64,000 nt of DNA from Pseudomonas sp. HS6 (GTDB taxonomy: Bacteria > Pseudomonadota > Gammaproteobacteria > Pseudomonadales > Pseudomonadaceae): positions 2,790,001 to 2,854,000 of the forward strand of contig NZ_CP067412.1 in assembly GCF_023375815.1 (NCBI RefSeq). Reading direction: 5' to 3'. A program made the position numbers and the translations under genes. Below are positions 1 through 7,733 of this stretch, piece after piece. A model generated the notes under the pieces. It did not search any database, was not told the origin of the DNA, and was given only the letters and a program-made list of their open reading frames with translations. Positions within the stretch are counted from its first letter, which is position 1; each line of letters starts with the position of its first letter.

Positions 1-1
1 T

Positions 2-532
2 CCTGCTGGTGGCATCCGGTTTCTGCGCAATCATTACCGGCTCGACGAACTGGAAGGTTTTACCAACCTGTTGGGCATGATCTGCCAGGAAGCCGAAGCC
101 AGCGATCCGTTGCTGCGGGTGCAGGAGCATTACGCGCAGATCATCGGCAGCAAACTGATTTCGCTGATGAGCACCAACGTCAGCCGTGAATGCCTGAGTT
201 CACCAAGCGTCAGTTTCGAGCGAATCCTCGACTATATAGAGCGCAACTTGAAACAGGATCTGCCTGCCGAACACCTGGCCACACAGGCGAACATGAGCCT
301 GCGTTCCCTGTACGCGCTGTTCGAACGCCAACTCGGCGTGACCCCGATGCAATACATCCGCCAGCGCAAGCTGGAACGTATTCATGCCTGCCTCAGCGAT
401 CCGAGCTGTCCGGTGCGCAACCTCACTGAACTGGCGCTGGACTACGGCTTCCTGCACCTCGGTCGTTTCTCCGAAAGCTATCGCCAGCAGTTCGGCGAGT
501 TGCCGTCTGTGACCTTCAAACGCCGCCCCTGA
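2..532 (+). CDS. benR: BenR-type AraC/XylS transcriptional activator, 5' end cut by window
   Basis: The reading frame is open from base 2 and the true start lies outside the window; about 176 C-terminal residues remain. The visible part holds the AraC-family double helix-turn-helix, from the segment ERNLKQDLPAEHLA to the second recognition region LALDYGFLHLGRFSESYRQQFGE, which matches the C-terminal DNA-binding half of XylS/BenR proteins of about 320 residues. The gene points at benA, 142 bases downstream, and tandem XylS-type boxes lie between them. This supports a role as the benzoate-responsive activator of the ben operon. The effector-binding N-terminal half cannot be seen, so the inducer is inferred from context. 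Confidence 0.88.
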   Translation, partial: PAGGIRFLRNHYRLDELEGFTNLLGMICQEAEASDPLLRVQEHYAQIIGSKLISLMSTNVSRECLSSPSVSFERILDYIERNLKQDLPAEHLATQANMSLRSLYALFERQLGVTPMQYIRQRKLERIHACLSDPSCPVRNLTELALDYGFLHLGRFSESYRQQFGELPSVTFKRRP

Positions 533-575
533 AATTCCCGCCCCGAAACAATCTGAAGCACCTGCCGCGCCGTCC

Positions 576-611
576 TGCACAAAACGGATAGCGCTCTGCA
601 GGATTCGGATA
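576..611 (+). promoter_or_regulatory. Tandem BenR/XylS operator
   Basis: Two direct repeats of TGCA-N6-GGATA lie at 576-590 and 597-611, separated by six bases, which gives a 21-base period. This is exactly the arrangement known for XylS and BenR targets (TGCA-N6-GGNTA repeats). The proximal box ends where the -35 element should be, as in Pm-type promoters. Confidence 0.85.
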
Positions 612-632
612 TTGCCTCCCGCGTTGCCTCCC

Positions 633-638
633 TAATCT
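633..638 (+). promoter_or_regulatory. Predicted -10 element of the ben promoter
   Basis: TAATCT lies 21 bases after the proximal BenR box. If that box ends at about -35, this hexamer falls at about -13 to -8 and transcription would start near 645. Placement is inferred from XylS promoter geometry. Confidence 0.5.
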
Positions 639-674
639 GACCTGGCCTGAACAATAACAATGGAGGCCCCGGCC

Positions 675-2033
675 ATGTCCCTGGGAATCGACTACCTCAA
701 TGCCATGCTTGAAGAGGACCCCGAGAAGGGGGCCTACCGCTGCAAACGGGAGATGTTCACCGATCCGCGGCTGTTCGAACTGGAGATGGCGCACATCTTC
801 GAAGGCAACTGGATCTACCTCGCCCATGAAAGCCAGATCCCCAACGTCAATGACTTTTTGACCACCACCATGGGTCGCCAACCCATCTTCATCGCCCGCA
901 ACAAGGCCGGTGTGCTCAATGCTTTTCTCAATGCGTGCAGCCATCGCGGCGCCATGCTGTGCCGGCACAAGTCCGGCAACCGTTCCAGCTATACCTGCCC
1001 GTTCCACGGCTGGACGTTCAACAACAGCGGCAAACTGCTCAAGGTCAAGGACCCGAGCGAGGCCGGCTACCCCGAAGGTTTCAACTGCGAAGGCTCCCAC
1101 GACCTGACCAAAGTCGCGCGTTTCGAATCCTATCGCGGCTTCCTGTTCGGCAGCCTGAATGCCGACGTGAAGTCTCTCGCCGAGCACCTGGGCGAGTCGG
1201 CCAGGATCATTGACATGATCGTCGATCAGTCCCCCGAAGGCCTGGAGGTGCTGCGCGGTTCCAGCTCTTACATCTATGAAGGCAACTGGAAACTCACTGC
1301 CGAAAATGGCGCCGACGGCTATCACGTCAGCTCCGTGCACTGGAACTACGCCGCCACCCAGAACCAACGCCAGCAGCGCGACGCGGGCGGGGAAATCAAG
1401 ACCATGAGCGCCGGCAGCTGGGCGAAGAAGGGCGGTGGTTTCTACTCGTTCGAGCACGGCCATCTGCTGCTCTGGACCCGTTGGGCCAACCCCGAGGACC
1501 GTCCGGCGTACGAGCGTCGCGATGAACTGGTCCGGGACTTTGGCCAGGCTCGCGCCGACTGGATGATCGAGAACTCGCGCAACCTGTGCCTGTACCCCAA
1601 CGTTTACCTGATGGATCAGTTCAGCTCGCAGATCCGCGTCGCCCGGCCGATCTCCGTCGACAAGACCGAGATCACCATCTATTGCATCGCCCCCAAAGGC
1701 GAGAGCGCCGAGGCTCGGGCCAAACGCATTCGCCAATACGAAGACTTCTTCAACGTCAGCGGCATGGCCACCCCGGATGACCTTGAAGAATTCCGCTCGT
1801 GCCAGACCGGCTACGGTGCCGGGCGCGGCTGGAACGACATGTCCCGTGGCGCGACCCATTGGGTCGAAGGCGCGGACGCGGCGGCCGAGGAAATCGACCT
1901 CAAGCCCTTGCTGTCCGGCATGCGCACCGAGGACGAAGGGCTGTTCGTGTTGCAACACAAGTACTGGCAGGAAACCATGCTCAAGGCCGCCGCCAGCGAT
2001 AAAAACCTGATCCCCGTGGAGGCTGTGCAATGA
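675..2033 (+). CDS. benA: Benzoate 1,2-dioxygenase large (alpha) subunit
   Basis: This 452-residue Rieske non-haem iron oxygenase alpha subunit forms the catalytic part of benzoate dioxygenase, which makes the cis-dihydrodiol of benzoate. The Rieske cluster motif is visible as CSHRGAMLC with the second pair in CPFHGW (C-x-H-x17-C-x2-H). The mononuclear iron region is seen at [13 protein letters not shown]. An in-frame ATG at 660 exists, but the ATG at 675 has a GGAGG site nine bases upstream and gives the usual MSLGIDYLN start, so 675 is chosen. The stop overlaps benB by four bases, suggesting translational coupling. Confidence 0.95.
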   Translation: MSLGIDYLNAMLEEDPEKGAYRCKREMFTDPRLFELEMAHIFEGNWIYLAHESQIPNVNDFLTTTMGRQPIFIARNKAGVLNAFLNACSHRGAMLCRHKSGNRSSYTCPFHGWTFNNSGKLLKVKDPSEAGYPEGFNCEGSHDLTKVARFESYRGFLFGSLNADVKSLAEHLGESARIIDMIVDQSPEGLEVLRGSSSYIYEGNWKLTAENGADGYHVSSVHWNYAATQNQRQQRDAGGEIKTMSAGSWAKKGGGFYSFEHGHLLLWTRWANPEDRPAYERRDELVRDFGQARADWMIENSRNLCLYPNVYLMDQFSSQIRVARPISVDKTEITIYCIAPKGESAEARAKRIRQYEDFFNVSGMATPDDLEEFRSCQTGYGAGRGWNDMSRGATHWVEGADAAAEEIDLKPLLSGMRTEDEGLFVLQHKYWQETMLKAAASDKNLIPVEAVQ

Positions 2034-2518
2034 GCAACCTCTACGACACCGTGCGCGATTTTCTCTACCGCGAAGCACGTTATCTGGACGACGGACAGTG
2101 GGATCAGTGGCTGGAGCTCTACGCTGCCGACGCCAGTTTCTGGATGCCGGCCTGGGACGATCACGACACCCTGACCGAAGACCCGCAAAGCGAAATCTCG
2201 CTGATCTGGTACGGCAACCGTGGTGGCCTCGAAGACCGGGTATTCCGGATCAAGACCGAGCGCTCCAGCGCGACCATCCCCGACACCCGCACCTCGCACA
2301 ACCTGAGCAACATCGAGATCGTCGAGCAGGGTGAGGGGCAATGCCAGGTGCGCTTCAACTGGCACACCCTGAGCTTTCGCTATCAGGTCACCGACAGCTA
2401 CTTCGGCACCAGTTTCTACACCCTCGACCTGCGCGGCGAACAGCCGCTGATCAAGGCCAAGAAAGTCGTGCTGAAGAACGATTACGTCCGTCAGGTCATC
2501 GACATCTACCACATCTGA
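2030..2518 (+). CDS. benB: Benzoate 1,2-dioxygenase small (beta) subunit
   Basis: This 162-residue protein has the length and sequence character of ring-hydroxylating dioxygenase beta subunits (SnoaL-like fold). Examples are the N-terminal [20 protein letters not shown] and the central [20 protein letters not shown]. It has a structural role in the hexameric oxygenase. It starts in an ATGA overlap with benA and is followed 46 bases later by benC, as in other ben operons. Confidence 0.95.
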   Translation: MSNLYDTVRDFLYREARYLDDGQWDQWLELYAADASFWMPAWDDHDTLTEDPQSEISLIWYGNRGGLEDRVFRIKTERSSATIPDTRTSHNLSNIEIVEQGEGQCQVRFNWHTLSFRYQVTDSYFGTSFYTLDLRGEQPLIKAKKVVLKNDYVRQVIDIYHI

Positions 2519-2564
2519 TCGAGACGGCGGCGAGCCGGGCTCGACGCTGTGAGCGAGGTGCACC

Positions 2565-3572
2565 ATGAGTTTCCAGATCGCACTGAATTTTGAAGACGGG
2601 GTCACCCGTTTCATCGAGGCCTCTGGCCACGAAACCGTTGCCGACGCGGCGTATCGCCAGGGCATCAACATTCCGCTGGACTGCCGCGACGGCGCCTGCG
2701 GCACCTGCAAATGTTTCGCCGAGTCCGGGCGATACGACATGGGCGACAACTTCATCGAAGACGCCTTGAGTGAAGATGAACTGGCCCAGGGTTATGTGCT
2801 GACCTGCCAGATGCGCGCCGAAAGCGATTGCGTGGTGCGAGTGCCGGTCGGCTCGCAGGTGTGCAAGACCGAACAGGCGAGTTTCCAGGCGTCGATCAGC
2901 GATGTTCGTCAGCTCTCCGAGAGCACCATCGCGCTGTCGCTCAAGGACGAATCCCTGAGCAGACTGGCGTTCCTGCCGGGGCAATACGTCAACCTGCAAG
3001 TGCCGGGCAGCGAGCAATCCCGCGCGTATTCCTTCAGCTCGTTGCAGAAGAACGGCGAGGTCAGCTTCCTGATCCGCAATGTCCCCGGCGGCTTGATGAG
3101 CAGCTTCCTCACGGGGCTGGCCAAGGCCGGCGACAGCCTGAATCTCGCCGGGCCGCTGGGCAGTTTTTACCTGCGGGAGATCAAGCGGCCGTTGCTGTTG
3201 CTCGCTGGCGGAACCGGGCTGGCGCCATTTACGGCGATGTTGGAGAAGATCGCCGAGCAGGGCAGCGAGCACCCGGTTCACCTGATCTACGGCGTGACCA
3301 ACGATTTCGATCTGGTTGAACTTGACCGTCTCGAAGCCTTCGCCGCGCGCATCCCGAATTTCAGCTTCGGCGCCTGTGTGGCCAACCCGCAGAGCCAGCA
3401 CCCGCTCAAGGGCTACGTCACCCAGCACATCGAGCCGCGCCACCTTAATGAAGGCGATGTCGACGTGTACCTGTGCGGCCCGCCGCCGATGGTCGAGGCG
3501 GTCAGCCAGTACATCCGCGAGCAGGGCATCACGCCGGCGAATTTCTACTACGAGAAGTTCGCGGCGGCCTGA
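2565..3572 (+). CDS. benC: Benzoate 1,2-dioxygenase electron-transfer reductase
   Basis: This 335-residue reductase passes electrons from NADH to the BenAB oxygenase. The N-terminal plant-type ferredoxin domain shows CRDGACGTCKC followed by a fourth cysteine in LTCQM. An FAD-binding domain follows, with RAYSFSS around residue 145, and then an NAD domain with LLAGGTGLAPF and the C-terminal YLCGPPPMV. The order 2Fe-2S, FAD, NAD is that of the BenC/XylZ class. GAGGTG lies just before the start. Confidence 0.95.
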   Translation: MSFQIALNFEDGVTRFIEASGHETVADAAYRQGINIPLDCRDGACGTCKCFAESGRYDMGDNFIEDALSEDELAQGYVLTCQMRAESDCVVRVPVGSQVCKTEQASFQASISDVRQLSESTIALSLKDESLSRLAFLPGQYVNLQVPGSEQSRAYSFSSLQKNGEVSFLIRNVPGGLMSSFLTGLAKAGDSLNLAGPLGSFYLREIKRPLLLLAGGTGLAPFTAMLEKIAEQGSEHPVHLIYGVTNDFDLVELDRLEAFAARIPNFSFGACVANPQSQHPLKGYVTQHIEPRHLNEGDVDVYLCGPPPMVEAVSQYIREQGITPANFYYEKFAAA

Positions 3573-3598
3573 GTTTCTTTCTGAATGTAGAGGTTGTC

Positions 3599-4360
3599 AT
3601 GAACAACAGATTCGCCAACAAGGTCGCGCTGGTCACCGGCGCGGCGCAGGGCATCGGTCGCCGGGTGTGCGAGCGATTGCTGGAAGAGGGCGCACACGTC
3701 GTCGCCGTCGACCGCTCCGCACTGGTTCACGAACTGCAAGGCGAAGGCGTTTTGTCGCTGACCGCCGACCTTGAGCAATACGCCGATTGCACTCGGGTGA
3801 TGAGCGCCGCCATCGATGCTTTCGGGCGCCTGGATGTGCTGGTCAACAACGTCGGCGGCACCATTTGGGCCAAACCGTTCGAGCACTACGACGTCGAGCA
3901 GATCGAGGCCGAAGTGCGCCGCTCGCTGTTCCCGACGTTGTGGTGCTGCCACGCCGCATTGCCGTACATGCTCAAGCAGGGGCGCGGCGCGATCATCAAT
4001 GTGTCGTCGATTGCAACCCGCAGCCTGAACCGTGTTCCGTACGGCGCAGCCAAGGGCGGCATTAACGCACTGACCGCGTGCCTGGCTTTTGAGAATGCCG
4101 AGCGCGGGATCCGGGTCAACGCCACCGCGCCCGGCGGCACTGAAGCACCACCCCGGCGCATTCCGCGAAACACCACCGAACAGTCCGCGCAGGAGCAAGC
4201 CTGGTATCAGGAAATCGTCGCGCAAACCCTCGATAGCAGCCTGATGAAACGCTACGGAACCCTCGACGAACAGGTCGGTGCGATCCTGTTTCTGGCCTCG
4301 GACGACGCCTCCTACATCACCGGCGTGACGCTGCCGGTCGGTGGCGGCGATCTCGGCTGA
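3599..4360 (+). CDS. benD: 1,6-dihydroxycyclohexa-2,4-diene-1-carboxylate dehydrogenase
   Basis: This 253-residue short-chain dehydrogenase oxidises and decarboxylates the benzoate diol to catechol. The NAD-binding TGAAQGIGRRV lies near the N-terminus, VNNVGG follows, and the catalytic serine and YGAAK motif lie near residues 140-155. The same frame extends upstream into benC, but the ATG at 3599 has AGAGG just upstream and gives the usual SDR N-terminus. It lies between benC and catB with very short gaps. Confidence 0.93.
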   Translation: MNNRFANKVALVTGAAQGIGRRVCERLLEEGAHVVAVDRSALVHELQGEGVLSLTADLEQYADCTRVMSAAIDAFGRLDVLVNNVGGTIWAKPFEHYDVEQIEAEVRRSLFPTLWCCHAALPYMLKQGRGAIINVSSIATRSLNRVPYGAAKGGINALTACLAFENAERGIRVNATAPGGTEAPPRRIPRNTTEQSAQEQAWYQEIVAQTLDSSLMKRYGTLDEQVGAILFLASDDASYITGVTLPVGGGDLG

Positions 4361-4382
4361 CCCCTATTGAATGGACACCTCA

Positions 4383-5504
4383 ATGAACCGAACCCTGATT
4401 GAAAGCCTGTCGACGATCATCGTCGACCTGCCGACCATCCGCCCGCACAAACTGGCGATGCACACGATGCAGAACCAGACGCTGGTGATCCTGCGCCTGC
4501 GCTGCAGCGACGGTATCGAAGGCATCGGCGAAGCCACCACCATAGGCGGCCTGGCCTACGGCTACGAAAGCCCGGAAAGCATCAAGGTCAACATCGACGC
4601 GCACCTGGCGCCGGCGCTGATCGGCATGGACGCGAGCAACATCAACGTCGCGATGCAGAAGCTCGACAAGATCGCCAAGGGCAACACCTTCGCCAAGTCC
4701 GGAATCGAAAGCGCATTGCTGGATGCCCAAGGCAAACGCCTCGGCCTGCCAGTGAGCGAACTGCTCGGCGGCCGGGTGCGCGACAGCCTCGAAGTCGCCT
4801 GGACACTGGCCAGCGGCGACACTGCCCGCGACATCGCCGAGGCCGAGCAGATGCTGGAAGCGCGGCGGCACCGGATCTTCAAACTGAAGATCGGCGCCAA
4901 CCCGTTGGAGCAGGATCTGAAACACGTGGTTGCGATCAAAAAAGCCTTGGGTGATCGCGCCAGCGTTCGGGTCGACGTCAACCAGTACTGGGACGAATCC
5001 CAGGCGATTCGTGGCTGTCAGGTGTTGGGCGATAACGGTATCGACCTGATCGAGCAGCCGATCTCGCGGGTCAATCGTTCCGGGCAGATTCGTCTGAACC
5101 AGCGCAGCCCGGCACCCATCATGGCCGACGAATCGATCGAAAGCGTGGAGGACGCGTTCAGCCTCGCTGCCGACGGCGCCGCCAGCGTCTTCGCCCTGAA
5201 GATCGCCAAGAACGGCGGCCCGCGTGCCGTGTTGCGCACCGCGCAAATTGCCGAAGCCGCTGGCATCGCCCTGTACGGCGGCACCATGCTCGAAGGCTCC
5301 ATCGGCACACTGGCCTCGGCCCACGCGTTTCTCACGCTCAGGCAACTGACGTGGGACACCGAGCTGTTCGGCCCGTTGCTGCTGACCGAAGACATCGTCA
5401 CCGAGCGCCCGCAGTACCTCGACTTTCACCTGCATATTCCACGTACCCCAGGCCTGGGCCTGACGCTGGATGAAGAGCGCCTGGCGCGTTTTCGCCGGCA
5501 CTGA
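4383..5504 (+). CDS. catB: Muconate cycloisomerase
   Basis: This 373-residue enolase-superfamily enzyme converts cis,cis-muconate to muconolactone. The opening IIVDLPTIRPHKLAMHTMQ and EATTIGGLAYGYESP are characteristic of CatB. The catalytic lysines lie in FKLKIG, and the metal ligands in RVDVNQ, DLIEQP and MADESIE. An in-frame ATG at 4371 lacks a ribosome site, so 4383 is preferred. It begins only 22 bases after benD and no CatR gene is present, so it is probably read through from the ben promoter. Confidence 0.94.
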   Translation: MNRTLIESLSTIIVDLPTIRPHKLAMHTMQNQTLVILRLRCSDGIEGIGEATTIGGLAYGYESPESIKVNIDAHLAPALIGMDASNINVAMQKLDKIAKGNTFAKSGIESALLDAQGKRLGLPVSELLGGRVRDSLEVAWTLASGDTARDIAEAEQMLEARRHRIFKLKIGANPLEQDLKHVVAIKKALGDRASVRVDVNQYWDESQAIRGCQVLGDNGIDLIEQPISRVNRSGQIRLNQRSPAPIMADESIESVEDAFSLAADGAASVFALKIAKNGGPRAVLRTAQIAEAAGIALYGGTMLEGSIGTLASAHAFLTLRQLTWDTELFGPLLLTEDIVTERPQYLDFHLHIPRTPGLGLTLDEERLARFRRH

Positions 5505-5522
5505 TTCCCCAAGGAGAACGCC

Positions 5523-5813
5523 ATGCTGTTCCACGTAAAAATGACCGTGAAATTGCCTGCCGACCTGGATTCGGCCGTTGCCACAAAGCTCAAGGCCGAC
5601 GAGAAAGAACTCGCCCAGCGCCTGCAACGCGAAGGCCAGTGGCGACACCTCTGGCGCATCGCCGGGCACTACGCCAATTACAGCGTGTTCGACGTGCCCA
5701 GCGTCGAGGCGTTGCACGACACCCTGATGCTGTTGCCGCTGTTTCCCTACATGGAGATCGAGATCGACGGCCTCTGCCGTCATCCCTCGTCGATCCACGC
5801 CGACGACCGCTGA
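5523..5813 (+). CDS. catC: Muconolactone delta-isomerase
   Basis: At 96 residues this has the exact family size. The start MLFHVKMTVKLP and the end YMEIEIDGLCRHPSS are typical of CatC. The decameric enzyme moves the double bond of muconolactone to give 3-oxoadipate enol-lactone. AAGGAG precedes the start, and the gene lies 18 bases after catB and 41 bases before catA. Confidence 0.96.
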   Translation: MLFHVKMTVKLPADLDSAVATKLKADEKELAQRLQREGQWRHLWRIAGHYANYSVFDVPSVEALHDTLMLLPLFPYMEIEIDGLCRHPSSIHADDR

Positions 5814-5854
5814 GCGCGGACTCAACCCCACAACAACAAGATGAGGTGAACATC

Positions 5855-6769
5855 ATGACCGTGAACATTGCCCACACTGCCGAATTGCGGAAGTTTTTCG
5901 AAGAAGCCGCTGGTTTTGCCAACGATGGCGGCAACTCTCGCCTTAAAACCATCATCCTGCGCGTGTTGCAGGACACCGCGAAAATCATTGAAGACCTGGA
6001 CATCAGCGAAGACGAATTCTGGAAGGCCGTCGATTACCTCAACCGCCTGGGCGGCCGCTCCGAAGCCGGACTGCTGGTCGCGGGCCTCGGCCTCGAACAT
6101 TTCCTCGACCTGTTGCAGGACGCCAAGGATGCGCAGATCGGTTTGACCGGCGGCACACCGCGCACCATCGAAGGTCCGTTGTACGTGGCCGGCGCGCCGC
6201 TGTATGAAGGTGAGTGTCGGATGGACGACGGCAGCGAGGAAGGCGTCGCCACGGTGATGTTTCTTGAAGGCCAGGTGTTCGACCCGCAGGGCCAGCCGCT
6301 CGCCGGCGCCACGGTCGACCTGTGGCACGCCAACACCAAGGGCACCTACTCATTCTTCGATCAGCGCCAGTCTGACTACAACCTGCGCCGTCGGATCATC
6401 ACCGACGCCGAAGGCCGCTATCGCGCCCGCAGCATCGTGCCCTCCGGTTATGGCTGTGATCCCCAGGGCCCGACCCAGGAATGCCTGAACCTGCTCGGCC
6501 GCCACGGCCAGCGCCCGGCTCATATTCACTTCTTCATCTCCGCACCCGGGCATCGACACTTGACGACACAGATCAATCTGTCGGGGGACAAATACCTGTG
6601 GGATGACTTCGCCTACGCGACCCGTGAAGGGTTGGTCGGGGAAGTCGAGTTTCGTGAGGATGCAGCGGGACGTCGTGCCGAATTGAAGTTTGACTTCCAG
6701 TTGCAACAGGCGCCCGATTCGGCGGCCGAACAGCGCAGTCAACGGCCACGGGCGTTGCAGGAATCCTGA
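5855..6769 (+). CDS. catA: Catechol 1,2-dioxygenase
   Basis: This 304-residue intradiol dioxygenase cleaves catechol to cis,cis-muconate. An N-terminal helical dimerisation region is followed by the iron centre: a tyrosine in EGPLYVAGAP, a tyrosine in SGYGCDPQGP, and two histidines in RPAHIHFFISAPGH. The frame is open upstream into catC, but the ATG at 5855 has GAGGTG eight bases before it and matches the family N-terminus. It is the last gene of the aromatic operon. catA being last and benzoate genes being first is the common Pseudomonas order. Confidence 0.95.
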   Translation: MTVNIAHTAELRKFFEEAAGFANDGGNSRLKTIILRVLQDTAKIIEDLDISEDEFWKAVDYLNRLGGRSEAGLLVAGLGLEHFLDLLQDAKDAQIGLTGGTPRTIEGPLYVAGAPLYEGECRMDDGSEEGVATVMFLEGQVFDPQGQPLAGATVDLWHANTKGTYSFFDQRQSDYNLRRRIITDAEGRYRARSIVPSGYGCDPQGPTQECLNLLGRHGQRPAHIHFFISAPGHRHLTTQINLSGDKYLWDDFAYATREGLVGEVEFREDAAGRRAELKFDFQLQQAPDSAAEQRSQRPRALQES

Positions 6770-6798
6770 TTCCGGAGCGCTGACCGGATTGGTTGAGC

Positions 6799-6921
6799 TG
6801 CGCAAGAAGTTGCGCAGTTGTCCGTAATAAAACCACGGTCAAAACCGCTACAGGCCTTGCCGATCAAGGCCTCCAGCCAAGTGCGCAAGAAGTTGCACAG
6901 TACTGCGCAACTTCTTGCGCA
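6799..6921 (+). promoter_or_regulatory. Three TGCGCAA-N4-TTGCRCA palindromes upstream of hcp
   Basis: Eighteen-base dyads lie at 6799-6816, 6882-6899 and 6904-6921. Each reads TGCGCAA, four bases, then TTGCGCA (the middle copy has TTGCACA). The last two are centred 22 bases apart, two helical turns. They lie about 120-225 bases upstream of the predicted hcp start point, the usual distance of enhancer sites for sigma-54 activators. The binding protein is unknown. Confidence 0.6.
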
Positions 6922-6924
6922 CTT
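6879..6924. repeat. 18-bp perfect inverted repeat after catA
   Basis: Bases 6879-6896 pair perfectly with 6907-6924 around a 10-base loop, and TTTTT overlaps the 3' arm. The structure could serve as a terminator for the cat operon, or simply reflect two palindromic protein-binding sites facing each other. Confidence 0.55.
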
Positions 6925-7006
6925 TTTCGCTGTTTCCTACAGAAAAAATTGAAAAAATCCCGCGTGAACTTCGCAAACCCTTGATGCGTAATGGCCATGT
7001 GATAGC

Positions 7007-7022
7007 TGGCACGACTTTTGAT
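7007..7022 (+). promoter_or_regulatory. Sigma-54-like promoter element before hcp
   Basis: TGGCACGACTTTTGAT matches the -24 consensus TGGCACG perfectly and keeps the ten-base GG-to-GC spacing. However, the -12 dinucleotide is GA instead of GC. Hcp2-type secretion genes in P. aeruginosa are known to be sigma-54 dependent, which makes the match plausible. The -12 mismatch keeps confidence low. Confidence 0.4.
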
Positions 7023-7090
7023 AACTCCTTTGCCACCTGGACAGGCAATCACGCCGTCCGGTCCTGTCTTTTGAGCAAGGAGCACACCCC

Positions 7091-7606
7091 ATGGCAACAC
7101 CCGCGTACATGTCGGTTACCGGCGAAAAACAAGGCCTGATCACTGCCGGCGCCTTCACCGCCGACTCCGTTGGCAACACCTACCAGGAAGGCCACGAAGA
7201 CCAGGTTATGGTTCAGGCTTTCACCCACGACGTGATCATCCCGCGTGACCCACAATCCGGTCAGCCAACCGGTCAGCGCGTGCACAAGCCCGTTGTGATC
7301 ACCAAGGTCTACGACAAGGCTTCGCCTCTGCTGCAAGCGGCTCTGACCTCCGGCGAGCGCATGAGCGAAATCGTTATCCAGTGGTACCGCACTTCGGCGC
7401 AAGGCACCCAAGAGCACTACTACACCACCAAACTGGAAGACGCGATCATCGTCGCCATCAACAACAAAATGCACAACTGCCAGGATCCAGGCAACGCGCA
7501 CTTTACCCACCTGGAAGAAGTGCAGTTCACCTACCGCAAAATCACCTGGACCCACGAAGTCTCCGGTACTTCGGGTTCCGATGACTGGCGTGCTCCAGTC
7601 GTTTAA
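7091..7606 (+). CDS. hcp: Hcp2-family type VI secretion tube protein
   Basis: This 171-residue protein stacks as hexameric rings forming the inner tube of the T6SS and is itself secreted. Its sequence closely follows the Hcp2 (HcpA/B/C) type of pseudomonads, as in the start MATPAYMSVTGEKQG and the end EVSGTSGSDDWRAP. It has no signal peptide. AAGGAG precedes the ATG. It stands alone 127 bases before vgrG, with no sheath, baseplate or ClpV gene in the window, so it belongs to an orphan hcp-vgrG island. Confidence 0.95.
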   Translation: MATPAYMSVTGEKQGLITAGAFTADSVGNTYQEGHEDQVMVQAFTHDVIIPRDPQSGQPTGQRVHKPVVITKVYDKASPLLQAALTSGERMSEIVIQWYRTSAQGTQEHYYTTKLEDAIIVAINNKMHNCQDPGNAHFTHLEEVQFTYRKITWTHEVSGTSGSDDWRAPVV

Positions 7607-7626
7607 TTACGGCTGATGGTTGTACC

Positions 7627-7653
7627 GCCTCGGCCGGTTTCGCCGGTCGAGGC
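7627..7653 (+). promoter_or_regulatory. GC-rich hairpin between hcp and vgrG
   Basis: An 11-base stem (7627-7637 with 7643-7653, one G-T pair) lies 20 bases after the hcp stop. No run of T follows. It could stabilise the 3' end of hcp mRNA or attenuate read-through, which would fit the much larger need for Hcp than for VgrG. Confidence 0.45.
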
Positions 7654-7733
7654 ATCTCCATCACATAAAGAATTTTTGCTGCCCGATCCTCATCGATCTG
7701 GCGGCATCGCAGCACTGTGCGAGGGACAAGGGA

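Noticed and set aside
516..2078. 520-codon minus-strand frame opposite benA
   Set aside because: It is a high-GC shadow frame. benA has full family motifs on the plus strand.
4380..5831. 483-codon minus-strand frame opposite catB
   Set aside because: Shadow of catB and catC; no motif or ribosome site.
6793..7179. Several short frames between catA and hcp
   Set aside because: They are generated by the palindromic repeats and lack ribosome sites.
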